A stretch of DNA of 64,000 nucleotides from Venturia oleaginea. Taxonomy: Eukaryota > Ascomycota > Dothideomycetes > Venturiales > Venturiaceae. The position numbers and the translations under genes are program-made. The notes beneath the pieces were generated by a model, which was given only the letters and a program-made list of their open reading frames with translations, was not told the DNA's origin and did no database searches. This document shows, in pieces, positions 43,611 to 55,237 of this stretch; positions within the stretch are counted from its first letter, which is position 1, and each line of letters starts with the position of its first letter. Location of the stretch: the NCBI GenBank assembly GCA_013176395.1, contig JABMLP010000028.1:372001-436000 (forward strand), in the 5' to 3' direction.

Positions 43611-44823
43611 ATGACGATGTCAGCTGCATTAGCATCGTCAAAGCTCAAGGGAGACTCCCTTGAAATCTTCCTTTCGGACCCTACAAAGTGGAACGCCTTC
43701 CGCGATTGGATTCGTCAAATAGCAATTACCGACAATCTTTGGGAATACATTGATCCAGATTTTGAGCCCAAACCTATTGCTCTTACTCCATCTCAGCAAG
43801 CCCAGAACCCTCCCCCTGCTCAAGCCTATACAGAGCAACCTCTGTTGTACCTCCGAAGGGCCCCACTACCCGTCGACGTTGGCCTTACGCCAGCAACAAT
43901 TGGCATTCCTGACAACGCGGCAAAACGGTGGGAATTTGAGTACGAATTGGGTGTTTTCAAGATTGAAAAAGTTGAGCACGACTTGAAAGTTAAGGCAATG
44001 AAGGAGCTGAAAAACAAAATCTACGCCAACGTCTCCGCTGCATACGCAGTTCATCTTTGTCTATCAACAGAAGGTTGGATCTATCAACTTCGCAGCCACA
44101 ATCACAAGACCCGACATCGCCAAATCAGTCTCTCTCCTTTCAGAACATCTGCAAAACCCCAGCCAGCAGTGCTCTGACGCCGCAGACCAAGTCATCATCT
44201 ATCTATATCACTCTCGGTACCTCTCAATTCAGTTCAATGGCCTCAAAACTGAGAACGTCTTTTCATGTCATTCTGATGCATCTTTCGCCGATGATATCGC
44301 CACCCGCCGCAGCAGTGAAGGCTTCACGTTCAGCCTTTACGGTGGGCTTATTGACTGGAGAGCCACCAAACAAAAAACAGTATCAACTTCTACCACTGAA
44401 GCTGAACTCCTCGCTCTTTCTGGAGCTTCACGCGAAATGATGTGGTGGAACCGCTTCTTTGAAGCTATCAGATTTAACCCTCAAGAGCCTACAATCATCC
44501 ACTGCGACAACCAGCAGACAGTCAAACTAATGAACCATGAATCTCCAAAACTAGTCACTCGGTTACGTCACGTCGACATCCACCAAATGTGGCTCCGCCA
44601 ACAGGTTCAAGCCTCTCTCATTATTGTTATCTGGATATCCACTGCTATGATGATCGCTGATGGAATGACGAAAATCCTGAGCCCTCAACAACATCAAAAC
44701 TTCTTATCTCAACTCAATATGGTTGACGTCGAGCACGTCATCAAGGTATTGGCAAAATCACCTCCAACAACCACACCAAAACCAGCCAATCAGGCTTCAC
44801 CAAACCTCAACACCAAGGACTGA
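43611..44823 (+). pseudogene. Mini-Copia gag and RNase H remnant
   Basis: The gag frame starts MTMSAALASSKLKGDSLEIFL and has KWNAFRDWIRQIAITDNLWEYI, the UBN2-like head. At about 44046-44050 it meets, one frame over, the RT tail and RNase H: QQKVGSINFAATITRPDIAK, then FSCHSDASFADDIATR, STSTTEAELLALSGAS and IHCDNQQTVKLMNHES. It ends VADGMTK-like (MIADGMTKILSPQQHQNFL). Both parts are open, which fits a young deletion derivative. The frame change at the joint means no gag-RNase H fusion protein would be made without frameshifting. Confidence 0.85.
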
Positions 44824-44877
44824 AGTATCACCACTTGTCTATGTCATGTCAGGCCTGAGGCTAGCCCTGAGAGGGTG

Positions 44878-45085
44878 TGTTAGATGATACAGCCGCTGTT
44901 GGATGATACCACAATTTCAGTTAGCCGCGAAGTGGATATCGGTGGCATACAGCCGTCGGAATCATGTACCCGTCTTTTGATTTCAAAGCAATCACATCTG
45001 TATAACTATCGCTCGGTCACCGGTTCATTATGAACCTCATGCAATCCTTAATCCTCCTCATCTTTTCACTGTGTATCATTCAAGA
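44878..45085 (+). repeat. Right LTR of mini-Copia
   Basis: A 208-bp LTR, apparently identical to 43209-43416, with a GGTCT duplication on its outer side. Confidence 0.92.
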
Positions 45086-46004
45086 GGTCTAGGTGGGTGT
45101 TCTCGCATTCGGGACATTTGTCCGTTACCTAGTAAGAAAGTTAGTATCATTCACCCATAACCACGTGTCGAGAGTCTGGACAAAACTGCGGAGTTGTCCT
45201 CGGGGTCCAATTACCATCACACGAATTTTTCCCTTGGGCCCGTTAACGGAGATGCAACTCCCGCATTGTACTCCATTTCCCCAAGCTGCACCGGAGAAGG
45301 CTGTGCCTGACATTCCCTCCGGGAGAACGTAGTCTGTGAAGCTACACGCTCCGCCTACGGTATTTCCTCCGTAGAAGGTTGCTTTTCCGTTATTTGATCT
45401 TGCAGCTGTATTGGAAGTCGATGTTGCGCTTGGAGATGCTGGTAGGGAAGAAACTGCTGGTAGAGAGGAAACTGCTGGCTGAGAGGAAACTGTTGGCTGA
45501 GGGAACTGTTGGCTGAGAGGGAACTGCCGGCGGTGATGGAAATGCTGGCTGTGAGGCCACTGCTGGCTGTGAGGATGTTACTAATCCCGAGGAACTTTGC
45601 GCATCTTCAGAACCTCCGGAGGCGACGGTGTTGTCTGAGACCGAGTTGCTGTAGCTTGGAGCGCTACTGGAACTTGAAACTGCTGATGAAGCCGCTGCAC
45701 TTGGGGTTGCTACTCCAGCATCTGCGGTCGCCGTCACAGTCATGGTAACGACATTTGTCGTGATAATAGTAATTACGGAAGGACCGCAGCTTGAGATCGC
45801 CGTTGGTGAGACTCCATAATCCGGGTTCTCCCTGACCGTAGAAGAAGTGGTAGCCGGAACAAATGGAATCGCTGAATCTTGAGCTCCAGTATCAACGATA
45901 TCTGGTTTATGGACGCGACAAGACCTTTTGTGAGGTTTGGCCAATGCTGAGGAGCTCAATGCCGCCAGCGACAACAGAGCCGATACGTTCTTAGGCAATA
46001 GCAT

Positions 46005-47602
46005 TTTGATATGTTTAATGAATGTATAAGGTTAGATTGAAAGAGTGTAAGCGAACGTGAAGGTTCCAAGAATGGGTCTCTTGCAGAGGGAAAGCGACAG
46101 AGACATTGAATAAGATTGGCCCTACGCATCGGGAAGGCCGGACCGTTGACCGTCGTATCTAAACCGGATAAGAAGTTTTTTGGCTTAGAAAGAAATGGGA
46201 AACGAAGCCTCATTTCAAATAAAATTAGGTATATACAATTCCATAGGGATGACATAAAGTTCCAGATGGGAGGAAAAAGCAATATGATTTCCTCTCCCGC
46301 TGAATGTACGGAATCTCTTCTAAGAGAGAGAGATACTGAGTAATCCATTGACTATGAAGAAGTTGATTTACTCTCTCGATATCTAGAGCCACGTCCTAAA
46401 CGGTCTAGGTAGCTCAATAGACGCATGACTGGCGGGCGAAAGAACGAACTGATGGGACAGAGCAAAGCGACGATAATGAGATCGAGGGATGGACTGAAAG
46501 GAGGAGGAACAATCGTAAATAGAACAGAATTGGGCAAAGCGTATGAGACGGCAGAGTCCAAGCCTTTTGAGTAAGCAATACCTCTCCACGATGGAACCCG
46601 CGCGCTTGAAAAACACGGGCCAGGAAGGATCTGGATGCGCGTTAGAAAAGGAGTCGCCCACCAGTATGGGATGAGCTGAGTGGCAGCTGGAACGTGTAGA
46701 CGCATTCCTCTGCTAGGCTTAGTTGGAAGTGAGAACTGCTTTGCTTGGGACACTTTGGAAGGACACATTGCGTCGATATTTCCAGACCGAAGTCTGTCAT
46801 GGAGCATCTCCCCCGCCTTCATCTGTTGCTAGATGATTGTGCCCGCTATTTCCCGATGGCTGAAGGGATTTCCATCGACTTTGAGAAAGGTACTGATGAT
46901 GTTGGATGGCTTTTTAATGGTAGACAGCAAACCATCGATTGATCTGATCACATGATCGGAAATCTTTCGAACCGAGTCTTTCCGAGTCTTCTCCGGGCCA
47001 CCTCAAATTCTAACTCCAACTCCAAATTCAAGCTCCAGACTCAACAACTTACCACCGTTCCATCAATGCATCATCACATGCGCTGACATTCTTCGCCCTG
47101 CACCTAATAAGCTTACCATTCAGCGTATATCCTACCTTCGATTCTCTCATCGCCTGGAAAGGGTGGTGCTACAGCCTCGGCGTCGTCACTTTCGGCCTCT
47201 ATTTCGGGCACTACCGTAGAGTACCATCTCCCTACCGGCAAGACTCCGAAATGCCTCTCGTATCATTGGTGGTCAATCATTGTTCAATCCGAAAGTCTAG
47301 TCTCTTTCAAAGATCGTCTGATGGTAGAAGATAAGATTCGATATGGCTGCGCAAGGCACTGCCTGGATCACTTTCAAAGATAACCACAAAATAATTTTGC
47401 CTGTTCAAACGGAGAGACTGTGCTGATTGGTACTGCCACTGCGCAGAACAGCAACTAACAACATCCCAAGGCCGTGCAAGACAGCCAAAGAGCTCCATGT
47501 TTGGCGCTGAAACCTGTTCTGGTAATTGCAGTATAAAGATCCTTGTATCCCGCATGCATTAGGTTGTGCGAGTACCTGCTTCCTCGCTTTCCAACGCACA
47601 AT
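46005..47602. other. Divergent intergenic region, no gene seen
   Basis: About 1.6 kb between the divergent expansin-like and NADPH-oxidase genes. A minus-strand frame at 46352-46822 has no recognisable domain and is mirrored by other frames. The promoters of both genes should lie at the two ends. Confidence 0.5.
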
Positions 47603-49868
47603 ATGGCTGCCACGCAGTTTCCGAATATCCACCCCATCACGTCTGAAAACGCATTTTGCCCTTTGAGCGAAGAAGAAATCGACAAGTTCTTCGATGAGCT
47701 TGATACCGATAAGGATGGTGTGATCAGCTTCGAAGAGCTCGAGTCGAAGTTAGAAGCCGTTCACGAGGAAATTGCACCGAATCCTCGGAGTCACCACTTA
47801 CACCATCCTGACCGGAGATGGACAGAGCGACTACATCTAGCCCAATCCAATACTATAAGCGACCACGATGTCGAACGAGTAGTGAAAGAAAAAAATCCCG
47901 AGTACGACGGGATTCATGCTTTCCTCATCAAGCTGATGCCAGAGTGCGGTTCCACGATCAATCGAGAAGTCTTTCGAAAAACGGTCAAGAGCTGGAATGT
48001 GCCCTCGCAAGATCAGAATTGCGCCGAAGACCAAGATCAAGATGCAACCGATTACGAGCACAAACTTTCGTTGGTGAGGAAAGCGAGAGCACATTGGGCG
48101 ATGAAAGGCCCGAAAATCATGTTCATGTGTTTTGTGATCGCACTACAGCTTGCTTTTGGGCTCTGGCAATTGCTCACGTATTTCAACAGTGAGAACGCCA
48201 GAGCAGCATATGGATGGGGTGTCATTGTTGCGAAAGGTTCAGCTGGAGTACTGTACCCAACTTTGTTCTTCATGTGAGTCCACTGCGGTACTGACAACTA
48301 TTTAGAACTTGACTGACTTCACTAGGGTACTGAGCATGAGTAGGTGGTTTGCTATAGCCTGCAGACGATTCTACTATCTTTCTCGCTTCGTGGACTGGGA
48401 TAGGCATCAAAGCTTTCACATCTGGATGGCATGTGTTGCACTTTTCTTTGCGACTCTACACGCCATTGGCCATCTCTCTGGAACGTTCGTATTTGGTTCC
48501 AGTCGTTCACGACAGGATGCTGTCGCAGTCGTTCTAGGACCCGGTGCTGTGCCCAGAGGGTACACCACGTATCTTCGGTCCCTTCCAGGATGGAGTGGAC
48601 TAGTCGCATTGGGACTTTTCTGGCTCATATCCTTGCTCTCTGCGCCTCAAGTCCGGAAGCGGTCCTACGAAGTCTTTCAACTTGCCCATTTTCTTATGTT
48701 ACCCTTTTTAGGTCTTCTTTGTGCTCACGGAACCGCGAAGCTACTACAATACCCAATGTTGGGGTTCTGGCTCGCAGCGCCCACACTTGTTGTTTTAGTG
48801 GAAAGAACGCATCGCTTATACCGTGGCATTCGTCGTATCTCAGCAACAATGGAGCTCCCCGACGAAGACACTGTCGTCCTAACGTGCAAGAAGCCAGGTG
48901 GCAAACCATGGCGCTATTCCGCGGGGCAATACATCTTTCTACAAGTCCCATCGGTATCCTTCTTCCAATGGCACCCTTTCACCATTTCCGCGTGTCGCGA
49001 TGACATCCTTCAAGTTCACATTAAATGCGAAGGCGAAGAGAGCTGGACAGGTAAACTTCGAAAGCTTTCGACAACCGAAGATATTCGCGTTGGAATCGAT
49101 GGTCCATTCGGCGCTCCGGCTCAACGCTTCTACGAATACGATCGCGCTATCATCATCGGGTCAGGTGTTGGCGTCACACCTTTCTCCGCCATTCTGACAG
49201 ACATCGAAACGAAAATCCAATCGCCAACGGAATCTTGGGGAAAACGCAGACACTCACGAGTCACCCTTTCTTCGCCTCCAAGTCGCAACCCCAGTCAAAG
49301 TCGAAACCGACCAGTTAGTCGCGCATCATCCAAGAGATTCGACCCCTTATCATCTGATTCAGATCAGTCCATCAAGAAGTCGAGAAAAGATATCCCATCT
49401 GCCAAACGCGTTGATTTCCACTGGCTCGTCCGCGAAAAGAACTACCTCCTTTGGTTTTCAGATCTCCTCAATCGCGCGCACGATCATGCTAAGGAGTTAC
49501 CCGCCGAGGAACTAAATTTGAATATTCGCACGCACATCACTATGAAACGTAAAAAGCTCTCTACACACATCTTTCGCTATCTATTGGATGCTTACAGGAC
49601 ACCTACACATCCTGTCTCGGCACTGACGGGGTTGAAGGCAAGGAGTGAATTCGGAAGACCGGATTTCGAGAAAATTTTGGGGACGTTTCACGAGGAGGTG
49701 AAAGGCGATATCGAGAAAGCTAGGGGAAGCAAGAAAGTTGGTGTTTTCTTTTGTGGCAGTCCTATAATTGGGGCGGTTTTGAGTGATCTCTGTCACGAGT
49801 TGACGCTGAGGGGGCGAGCTGATGGGAGTGGAATCAGGTATGATTTCAGGATGGAGGTTTTTGGATAA
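47603..49868 (+). CDS. noxC: NADPH oxidase of the NoxC class, with N-terminal EF-hand
   Basis: Two exons, 47603-48273 and 48326-49868, encode 737 residues. I chose the ATG at 47603 because upstream in-frame codons are not ATG. A canonical EF-hand loop (DTDKDGVISFEE, residues 34-45) precedes the membrane part. The bis-heme histidines fit HIWMACVALFFATLH and HFLMLPFLGLLCAH. The FAD motif is WHPFTIS and the NADPH motif IIIGSGVGVTPFSAIL, with VFFCGSPIIGAVLS near the C-terminus. The enzyme passes electrons from NADPH across the membrane to make superoxide. The EF-hand points to direct calcium control, as in NOX5, without NoxR. A loop of about 90 Ser/Arg-rich residues (SRNPSQSRNRPVSRASSK) splits the NADPH-binding half. 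Confidence 0.92.
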
Positions 49869-51109
49869 TTTGTAACTTGTAACTCGTAACTTTTAACTTG
49901 TATTAAAGAGTGGTTTATTGTCGGTGAGAGCGAGAGTTAATGTCTGGGTTAGAAGTTTGATGATAGGTGTAGATGTAATTTGTGTGCGGATATGACGAAG
50001 AAAATACTACCCCCCATTTAATACTACAACTACTGTCATCCATCAGACCTCCCCTCACTCTCACCGCACGCAGTCGAATACTGTGAAACTCATATGATTG
50101 TGGCCCAGGGAGAGCTGAAATACGCTGGGAAAGAGTTGGAGAAGCCCAATCTGCATAAACTTGTGATGGAGCACAAAAGAGCTGGGCGGCACGAGGACAA
50201 GGACAAAGACCAAGAGAATGGGTATTCAGGAATTGGAAAACCTGGTAGATGTACACAGAGGGATGGAAAATGCTCGACGAGTTTGGACAAAGACGTAACG
50301 AGCTCCGAGGCTCATTGGAGTCGTAAGGCTTGGGTCATATACACATTGCGAATAGCTTTCGCCTTCGTGTCTCTCGCCATGCCAATCTGTCCAGTATGCG
50401 GCGATTGGCTTGCTTGTACAATCAAGAATTTTCCTTGGGCTAGTTGTGTGGAAAGCGACGAAGAATCCATCCAACACTGACTGCGAACAATCTCCACCTT
50501 CTCATAAGGAGATGGAAGAAACGTGAGGGCTGGTAATCGAAGCAAAAGTACGCCTTCAGTATGCCAGGCGCCTCTAGAGAGCAGCATATGATCTCTGGCT
50601 TGAGATAACCGGAAGAAATTGTTTAAATTTTCGCCAGAGATTTGCTGTGGCTGTTACAAAGCGATCTTCATGCAAACCTGAAGCACCGCTATCATACGAC
50701 TGAATTTGTGGTTTTCGAGGTTAAGACATGGCCTTTCAAGTAATCGCACCACTTTGATTTCGACTCAGCGACCATTGGTGGGTAATGTAAGACGAGCACA
50801 GCAGTTCAAGTTGTGCAGAGCAATATCCCGCTAAGTTTGCTTCTCAGTTGTCGTTGAGAAGTGGGATTTCTATCTTCAGACACATCCACTCTCGCTGTAC
50901 GGATCGCAAATCATGAATTACACGTTGTAATCCTCGACTGAGACACGGAATTGAACATTTTTTCAAAGTGAACGGACAATGCCAAAGAACTGATGGTGAA
51001 TGCGCTAGAATCCATAGCAGTAAGACCTCTTAAAACGCGTTAGTGTGTTTTCGAAGCTTACATCCCGGAAGTAAAGCTCCCTGAACACAAAAAAATTTCA
51101 TTAACGCAT
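49869..51109. other. Intergenic region, one doubtful frame
   Basis: A 128-codon plus frame at 50094-50480 begins with ATG and has a hydrophobic stretch (VIYTLRIAFAFVSLAMPICPVCG), but it overlaps equal-sized frames on the other strand and has no known domain. Nothing else is recognised. Confidence 0.4.
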
Positions 51110-52020
51110 TCAGGCTGCTTCAGATCTCCGATCTCAAGCTAGACGACTTGACTCCCACGATTAAATGCACATTATTCTGTTTCGATCTCGACACAGCTCT
51201 GCCATATACTGCCCTATCTTACACCTGGGGTTCAGGAAAGACTGTTACTATCCGCCTCCAGGGGCGTGACTTCGAGATCGGAGAGAACCTAGCCACATTC
51301 TTGGAGAATCATCTTCTACACTCAGACTCGAAAGCTCTACTCTGGACCGATGCCATTTGTATCAACCAGAACGACAAGTGGGATTAATCACCAGGTCCCT
51401 TTCATGAAACAGATCTATCTTCGGGCTAGGAATGTCATGGTCTGGCTCGGGAAAGGGAAGAAATCTGACAATGGCGGCCTCACACATGTTGTAAATTGTG
51501 TCAGTAGCACGACCACTCTGCCGATTTTCTTGAACATGAATTTGAAGAAGTCTCTTCTTGCTCTTTTCAATGATCCATACTGGTCCCGGATCTGGATCAT
51601 CCAGGAAATCATGTTTGCCAAAGACAACACGATCCATTGAGGAGAGGAACAAGCTACCTGGACGTAGTTGACTCAATTTACGGAAATTTATTCGTAGCGT
51701 CTGGAATCTCGCCAAAAGCTGCTTGCTGGGGCTCGCAGAGTCAATAGAGGCCAAGCCGACGTGCTGAAGAATTTGCAAGAGATTCTTGACAGTTCGGCCA
51801 CCAAGATCGTGCGGCGCAAGACAAACTTTGATTGAGTCAGCCGATCAATTTTCAAAAGCTCCTCGCTCAATTCACTCATGAGGGAATTCAGATATTCCAA
51901 GGCCAGCAGGTTTCATAACAAGGTGTTTGCCTTTTGTGGGCTTGGAAGGGATGGCGACACCATTGAGGTGGACTACCTTTTGACTAAGATCCTAATTCGA
52001 AAAGTTGTCCAGGCTGCCTA
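51110..52020 (+). pseudogene. Decayed HET-domain (heterokaryon incompatibility) gene
   Basis: The HET domain is clear but broken. Motifs are LPYTALSYTWGSG, SKALLWTDAICINQND, then after a frameshift at about 51380 NHQVPFMKQIYLRARNVMVWLG, and YWSRIWIIQEIMF. A later block around 51909-52018 reads RFHNKVFAFCGLGRDGDTIEVDYLLT, the usual DKVYALLGLA...IEVDY block after the domain. Several stops and at least two frame changes separate the pieces. Nothing downstream to 52.6 kb is convincing. HET proteins trigger cell death between incompatible strains, but this copy cannot act. Confidence 0.8.
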
Positions 52021-55000
52021 AAGGTATCAAAGGGCACCGTCTGCAAGGTGATATAAACACCTTGGCTCAGGTGCTTGAGATGCTCCCAACAGAGGTCGTG
52101 GAAGCGTTTTTGCTTCGAGCTCATGCTCAATTTCAGTGTGGGCTTCCCAGTGAATGGCATTCTCTCCTTTGAAACGTGCGTGATATCAATATCTTACGGC
52201 TAGATTGTCCCAAATTTGGAAGAAAGGGTAGTGTTTTCCAACAGGTTCATTTCTGTATGGCCATGAACCAGTTGGAATACCTAGGTCTATACCGCTGTCC
52301 GAAATGTGAGAAGATTGTGAAGCCTCGAACCAGCAGCGGCGCTTGGTCACTTGATCCAGCGCTACGATAACTTTGATATGAGCAGGATGGAAAACATTCT
52401 CTTTGAGTAGAAACATGTGCGATGTAGTTGTGTTTTCCGCGGTACCCACTAACGTGCAGGGGGCATATCGCCGAACCTTCCCCTGCATTCAACCTCACCT
52501 CATCAACCAGTACAACGTCTACCGACGTCCTGCAGTCACAACTGCTGTGTCAACCTCGCATCTAGTGCGGTCGTACCTCTACTAATTTAATCTCCGAGAA
52601 GATGCATCAGTTCTGGTCCCATACCAAATCTGACTTTGAGAGCCACCAAGACGCCTACTCCATCCCTCCATTGAATCGCCTGTCACCCTGCTTGAAAGGC
52701 AGCAGCAACTCCCTCGCATCGAAAGCATAATGACAACAACTGGGAAAAGAAGTGATTAGCACATCTTCATTGCCGTAAGGTGTGAGCTGAGCGTGCTAGC
52801 CGGTGCCGCGGAGTATGTGGCACTGCTAGTACACATAACTCTCACCTTGCGGGAAGTGAAGATGTATCTAGGATCAATGTATGTTGCCAGCGACTGGAAC
52901 CTGCCTCGATCCTGGAAGATCATGGGACAAAAAGACAGGAGTTGATTGACTCTGCAAAGAACGAAAAGAAGCTTCACCGCGCAATAAGATGCCTGCACAC
53001 TTCAATAAGTACGTTGATACTGTCTAAGTTGCAAAGAGGACCTAATACTGGGGTCCCTTCTGTCATAGAATCAATTCAATGTAACTCTGCGACAGCTCTG
53101 AAGACAGAAGAGCATGGATTGAAATCAGGAGCGCCTCGACTAAGATGGGAAATATTTGACAAAATAATCTGAGTCAAGCAGACTACGAAGCACTCGCATC
53201 TGGCATAACAAACCGCGTGCCAGCCGGCGACAATGGAAAGGTAATGCAGGGAACCGACAAGGTGATTTCAAGTGCCTACCGCCAAGATAACTTCCGAACG
53301 TGTCCATCCGGCTCGCTGCGCTTTGTCTCTAACCGTTATTAGAGGGCGGTTTTGAGACCATTTTTGCCATATCTCAAGTCGTTCCCCGTGATCAGGTAGG
53401 ACTTTACTTCTCGCTTCTTTAAGCTTGCTATACTCACCTTGATCCGGCTGTTTGCGAGATTCATCATGTCGGCAAGAAATAATGCCTCAGTCTGCGAGTT
53501 TTTCTCCAACAAGTCTGACTGCCCGCTTCCGTATCTTTTGAAGTCCTGCGCTGTTTCTAAGCAGCCTCTACATCTCTCCATGATTTCACTGGATTTATCG
53601 CCATCTATTCCTTGTATGTCATCTGGAATGATTAAGCTCCCGCCTTATCTACCAGCTAAGAATTATGCCATTAGGTACCAGCTGCCCTGCTGTACGGATA
53701 CTCGTGTACAGCTATCTATCTCCGTCTATCTATCTAATCGTGGAATATTCAGCTCTGTGCCTTTGACCAAATTATTCCAACCAGACCTAATCTCCATTTT
53801 CAACCTTCGTTGTTTGTTGAAGACATGGATTTCTCATTCGATCCTAAATGGTTACTCTGATGAGCGCCATATTGCTCGCTGTCCGACTGTCGGGGCTGGT
53901 CGATATCTCACGCATTCATGTCTTCTCTTTCCGCAGCCGGTGCAATCATTCCAGCCTACAGATGCTTCTTAAATTTCGTCGGCATGCCTTTATGTCGAAA
54001 GCGCCCAATCCTGAGGGTCCTTGGCTTCCGCAAAGAGATATGGTAGGTAGGATGCAGGACGGTAGGAGTTTTTCTTTTCTATTGCTTGTGCGGCGTTTGG
54101 AAAGCAAGTATGAGCGCTGTAGTGGCTCAGTATTCGTGTGGTTTCGATGACAGTTGAGTCTTTCAAGGACAATAGGGCATGTTCTTGCGTCGATATCGGC
54201 GCTCGAGTTGTGGAGATAATATCGAGGAAATAGAAATAGAAGATTCTACTACGTCCAAGGCGACGGAGGGAGAGGGTTTGTTATTCCTCGATTTAAGTGT
54301 AAGTAGCCTAGGAATCGAGGATATCTACATCGCAATGTCTTTGTGATATACACGCCTTGAATATAAATAACCATCTATCCCAAACCTACCTATCACGGCA
54401 TCCATTCTAACTAACCCCAACAATCCAGACGATTCACCACCAATACACCTCGCCTCCCCACAACCTCAAAAGCCTCCTCCTCCCCTTCTTCCTAAGACTC
54501 TTCCTCCTCCTCCTCTCCCCTACCATCGTGCATCTCTCCCTTGCAAAGATCCACAATGAAATTTGCTCCAACTCCATCAACCCAGCACCCCCTCCCACAA
54601 CCTCAGTAACAACATCTCACAGACAACCCCCCACATTCATCCCATCCCATCCCCCCAATTGCGCCCAAAAAACTCCACACGTCCAACAAATAAAAAGACA
54701 CAAATCACAGCGTCGATATACTCCAAGAAAATCCCATAAACAAAATTTTGAATTTCTCCATTGCTGGCTTGGCTTGGCATGACTAGACTTGGCTGTACCT
54801 TACTTTACTTTGATCTAATATAATGTAATACTAGTGAGATCCCCATCCATATCCATCCATCCATACTCCCATCATTCCACCCATCTCAAATCACCGTCGG
54901 GATTTTTCTCCAAAAACAACAACCATACCCCACCATCCAAAGGAGATAGAGCGACATGGAGAGCGCTAAAACGCCACGCTTACACGACATGACAAAGAAG

Positions 55001-55237
55001 AGAGAGAGAGAGAGAGAAGAGAGAGAGAGCCAAAACAAAAGAGTCCCACCAGAAAATTTCGGCCCACAAGTAGTATGAACAAGAGTGAGAGAGAGACGAC
55101 CGAGGAAATTGTGACATTCATAGTACAGATGAGTGATAGAATCGTCCAAAAACCTCATCTCATCGTCCTAGTAATTGACGAAAAGAATGCTGTATGGTGC
55201 TAGGCAAATCCTCAAGCATTGGGGCCAAGCAGTACCA
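52021..55237. other. Long gene-poor stretch with simple repeats
   Basis: No convincing gene. A minus frame at 53339-53581 (QSDLLEKNSQTEALFLADMMN) has protein-like composition and a possible GTGAGT donor, but no partner exon. The plus frame at 53439-53972 overlaps it. CCTCCT repeats lie near 54500-54520 and a GA tract at 55003-55032. Confidence 0.4.
55003..55032. repeat. (GA)n microsatellite
   Basis: A purine-only GA tract with two small interruptions, downstream of the 4E-T-like gene. Confidence 0.85.

Larger units (their letters stand above)
43209..45085 (+). mobile_element. Mini-Copia retrotransposon (gag fused to RNase H), identical LTRs, inserted in the expansin-like gene
   Basis: Two 208-bp LTRs (43209-43416 and 44878-45085) start TGTTAGATGATAC and end ATTCAAGA. 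I see no difference between them by eye. The host duplication GGTCT flanks the element (43204-43208 and 45086-45090). The primer site GTTATGAGCCCGGC follows the left LTR and the purine tract GAGAGGGTG precedes the right one. The interior holds gag (43611-44048) joined to the RT tail and RNase H (44050-44823). Protease, integrase and most of RT are missing. It must have been copied by proteins from another element. Confidence 0.92.
42833..46004 (-). pseudogene. Expansin-like (DPBB/RlpA plus C-terminal domain) secreted protein gene, disrupted
   Basis: The N-terminus (MLLPKNVSALLSLAALSSSALA) is a signal peptide. It is followed by a Ser/Pro/Thr-rich linker with 18-bp repeats (VSSQPA / VSSLPA). 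The double-psi barrel starts GKATFYGGNTVGGACSFTDYV and has GTAFSGAAWGNGVQCGSC, then an intron and VTDKCPECENTHLDL. The sequence is then cut by a 1.9-kb Copia element and resumes YQDAFGSVGNPTDGIIPITYEVIPCG, ending with a C-terminal beta domain (DGGSTWQPTTRKDYNYFEKSDGFG). This layout matches fungal expansin-related proteins that loosen plant or fungal walls. A 2-bp loss in the linker repeat near 45.50 kb also breaks the frame. It cannot encode a complete protein as it stands. Confidence 0.88.

Noticed and set aside
46352..46822. Minus-strand 156-codon frame.
   Set aside because: No signal, no domain and biased composition; mirrored by other frames.
53339..53972. Overlapping frames on both strands, one ending at a possible GTGAGT donor.
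   Set aside because: No domain, no partner exon and no way to choose a strand.
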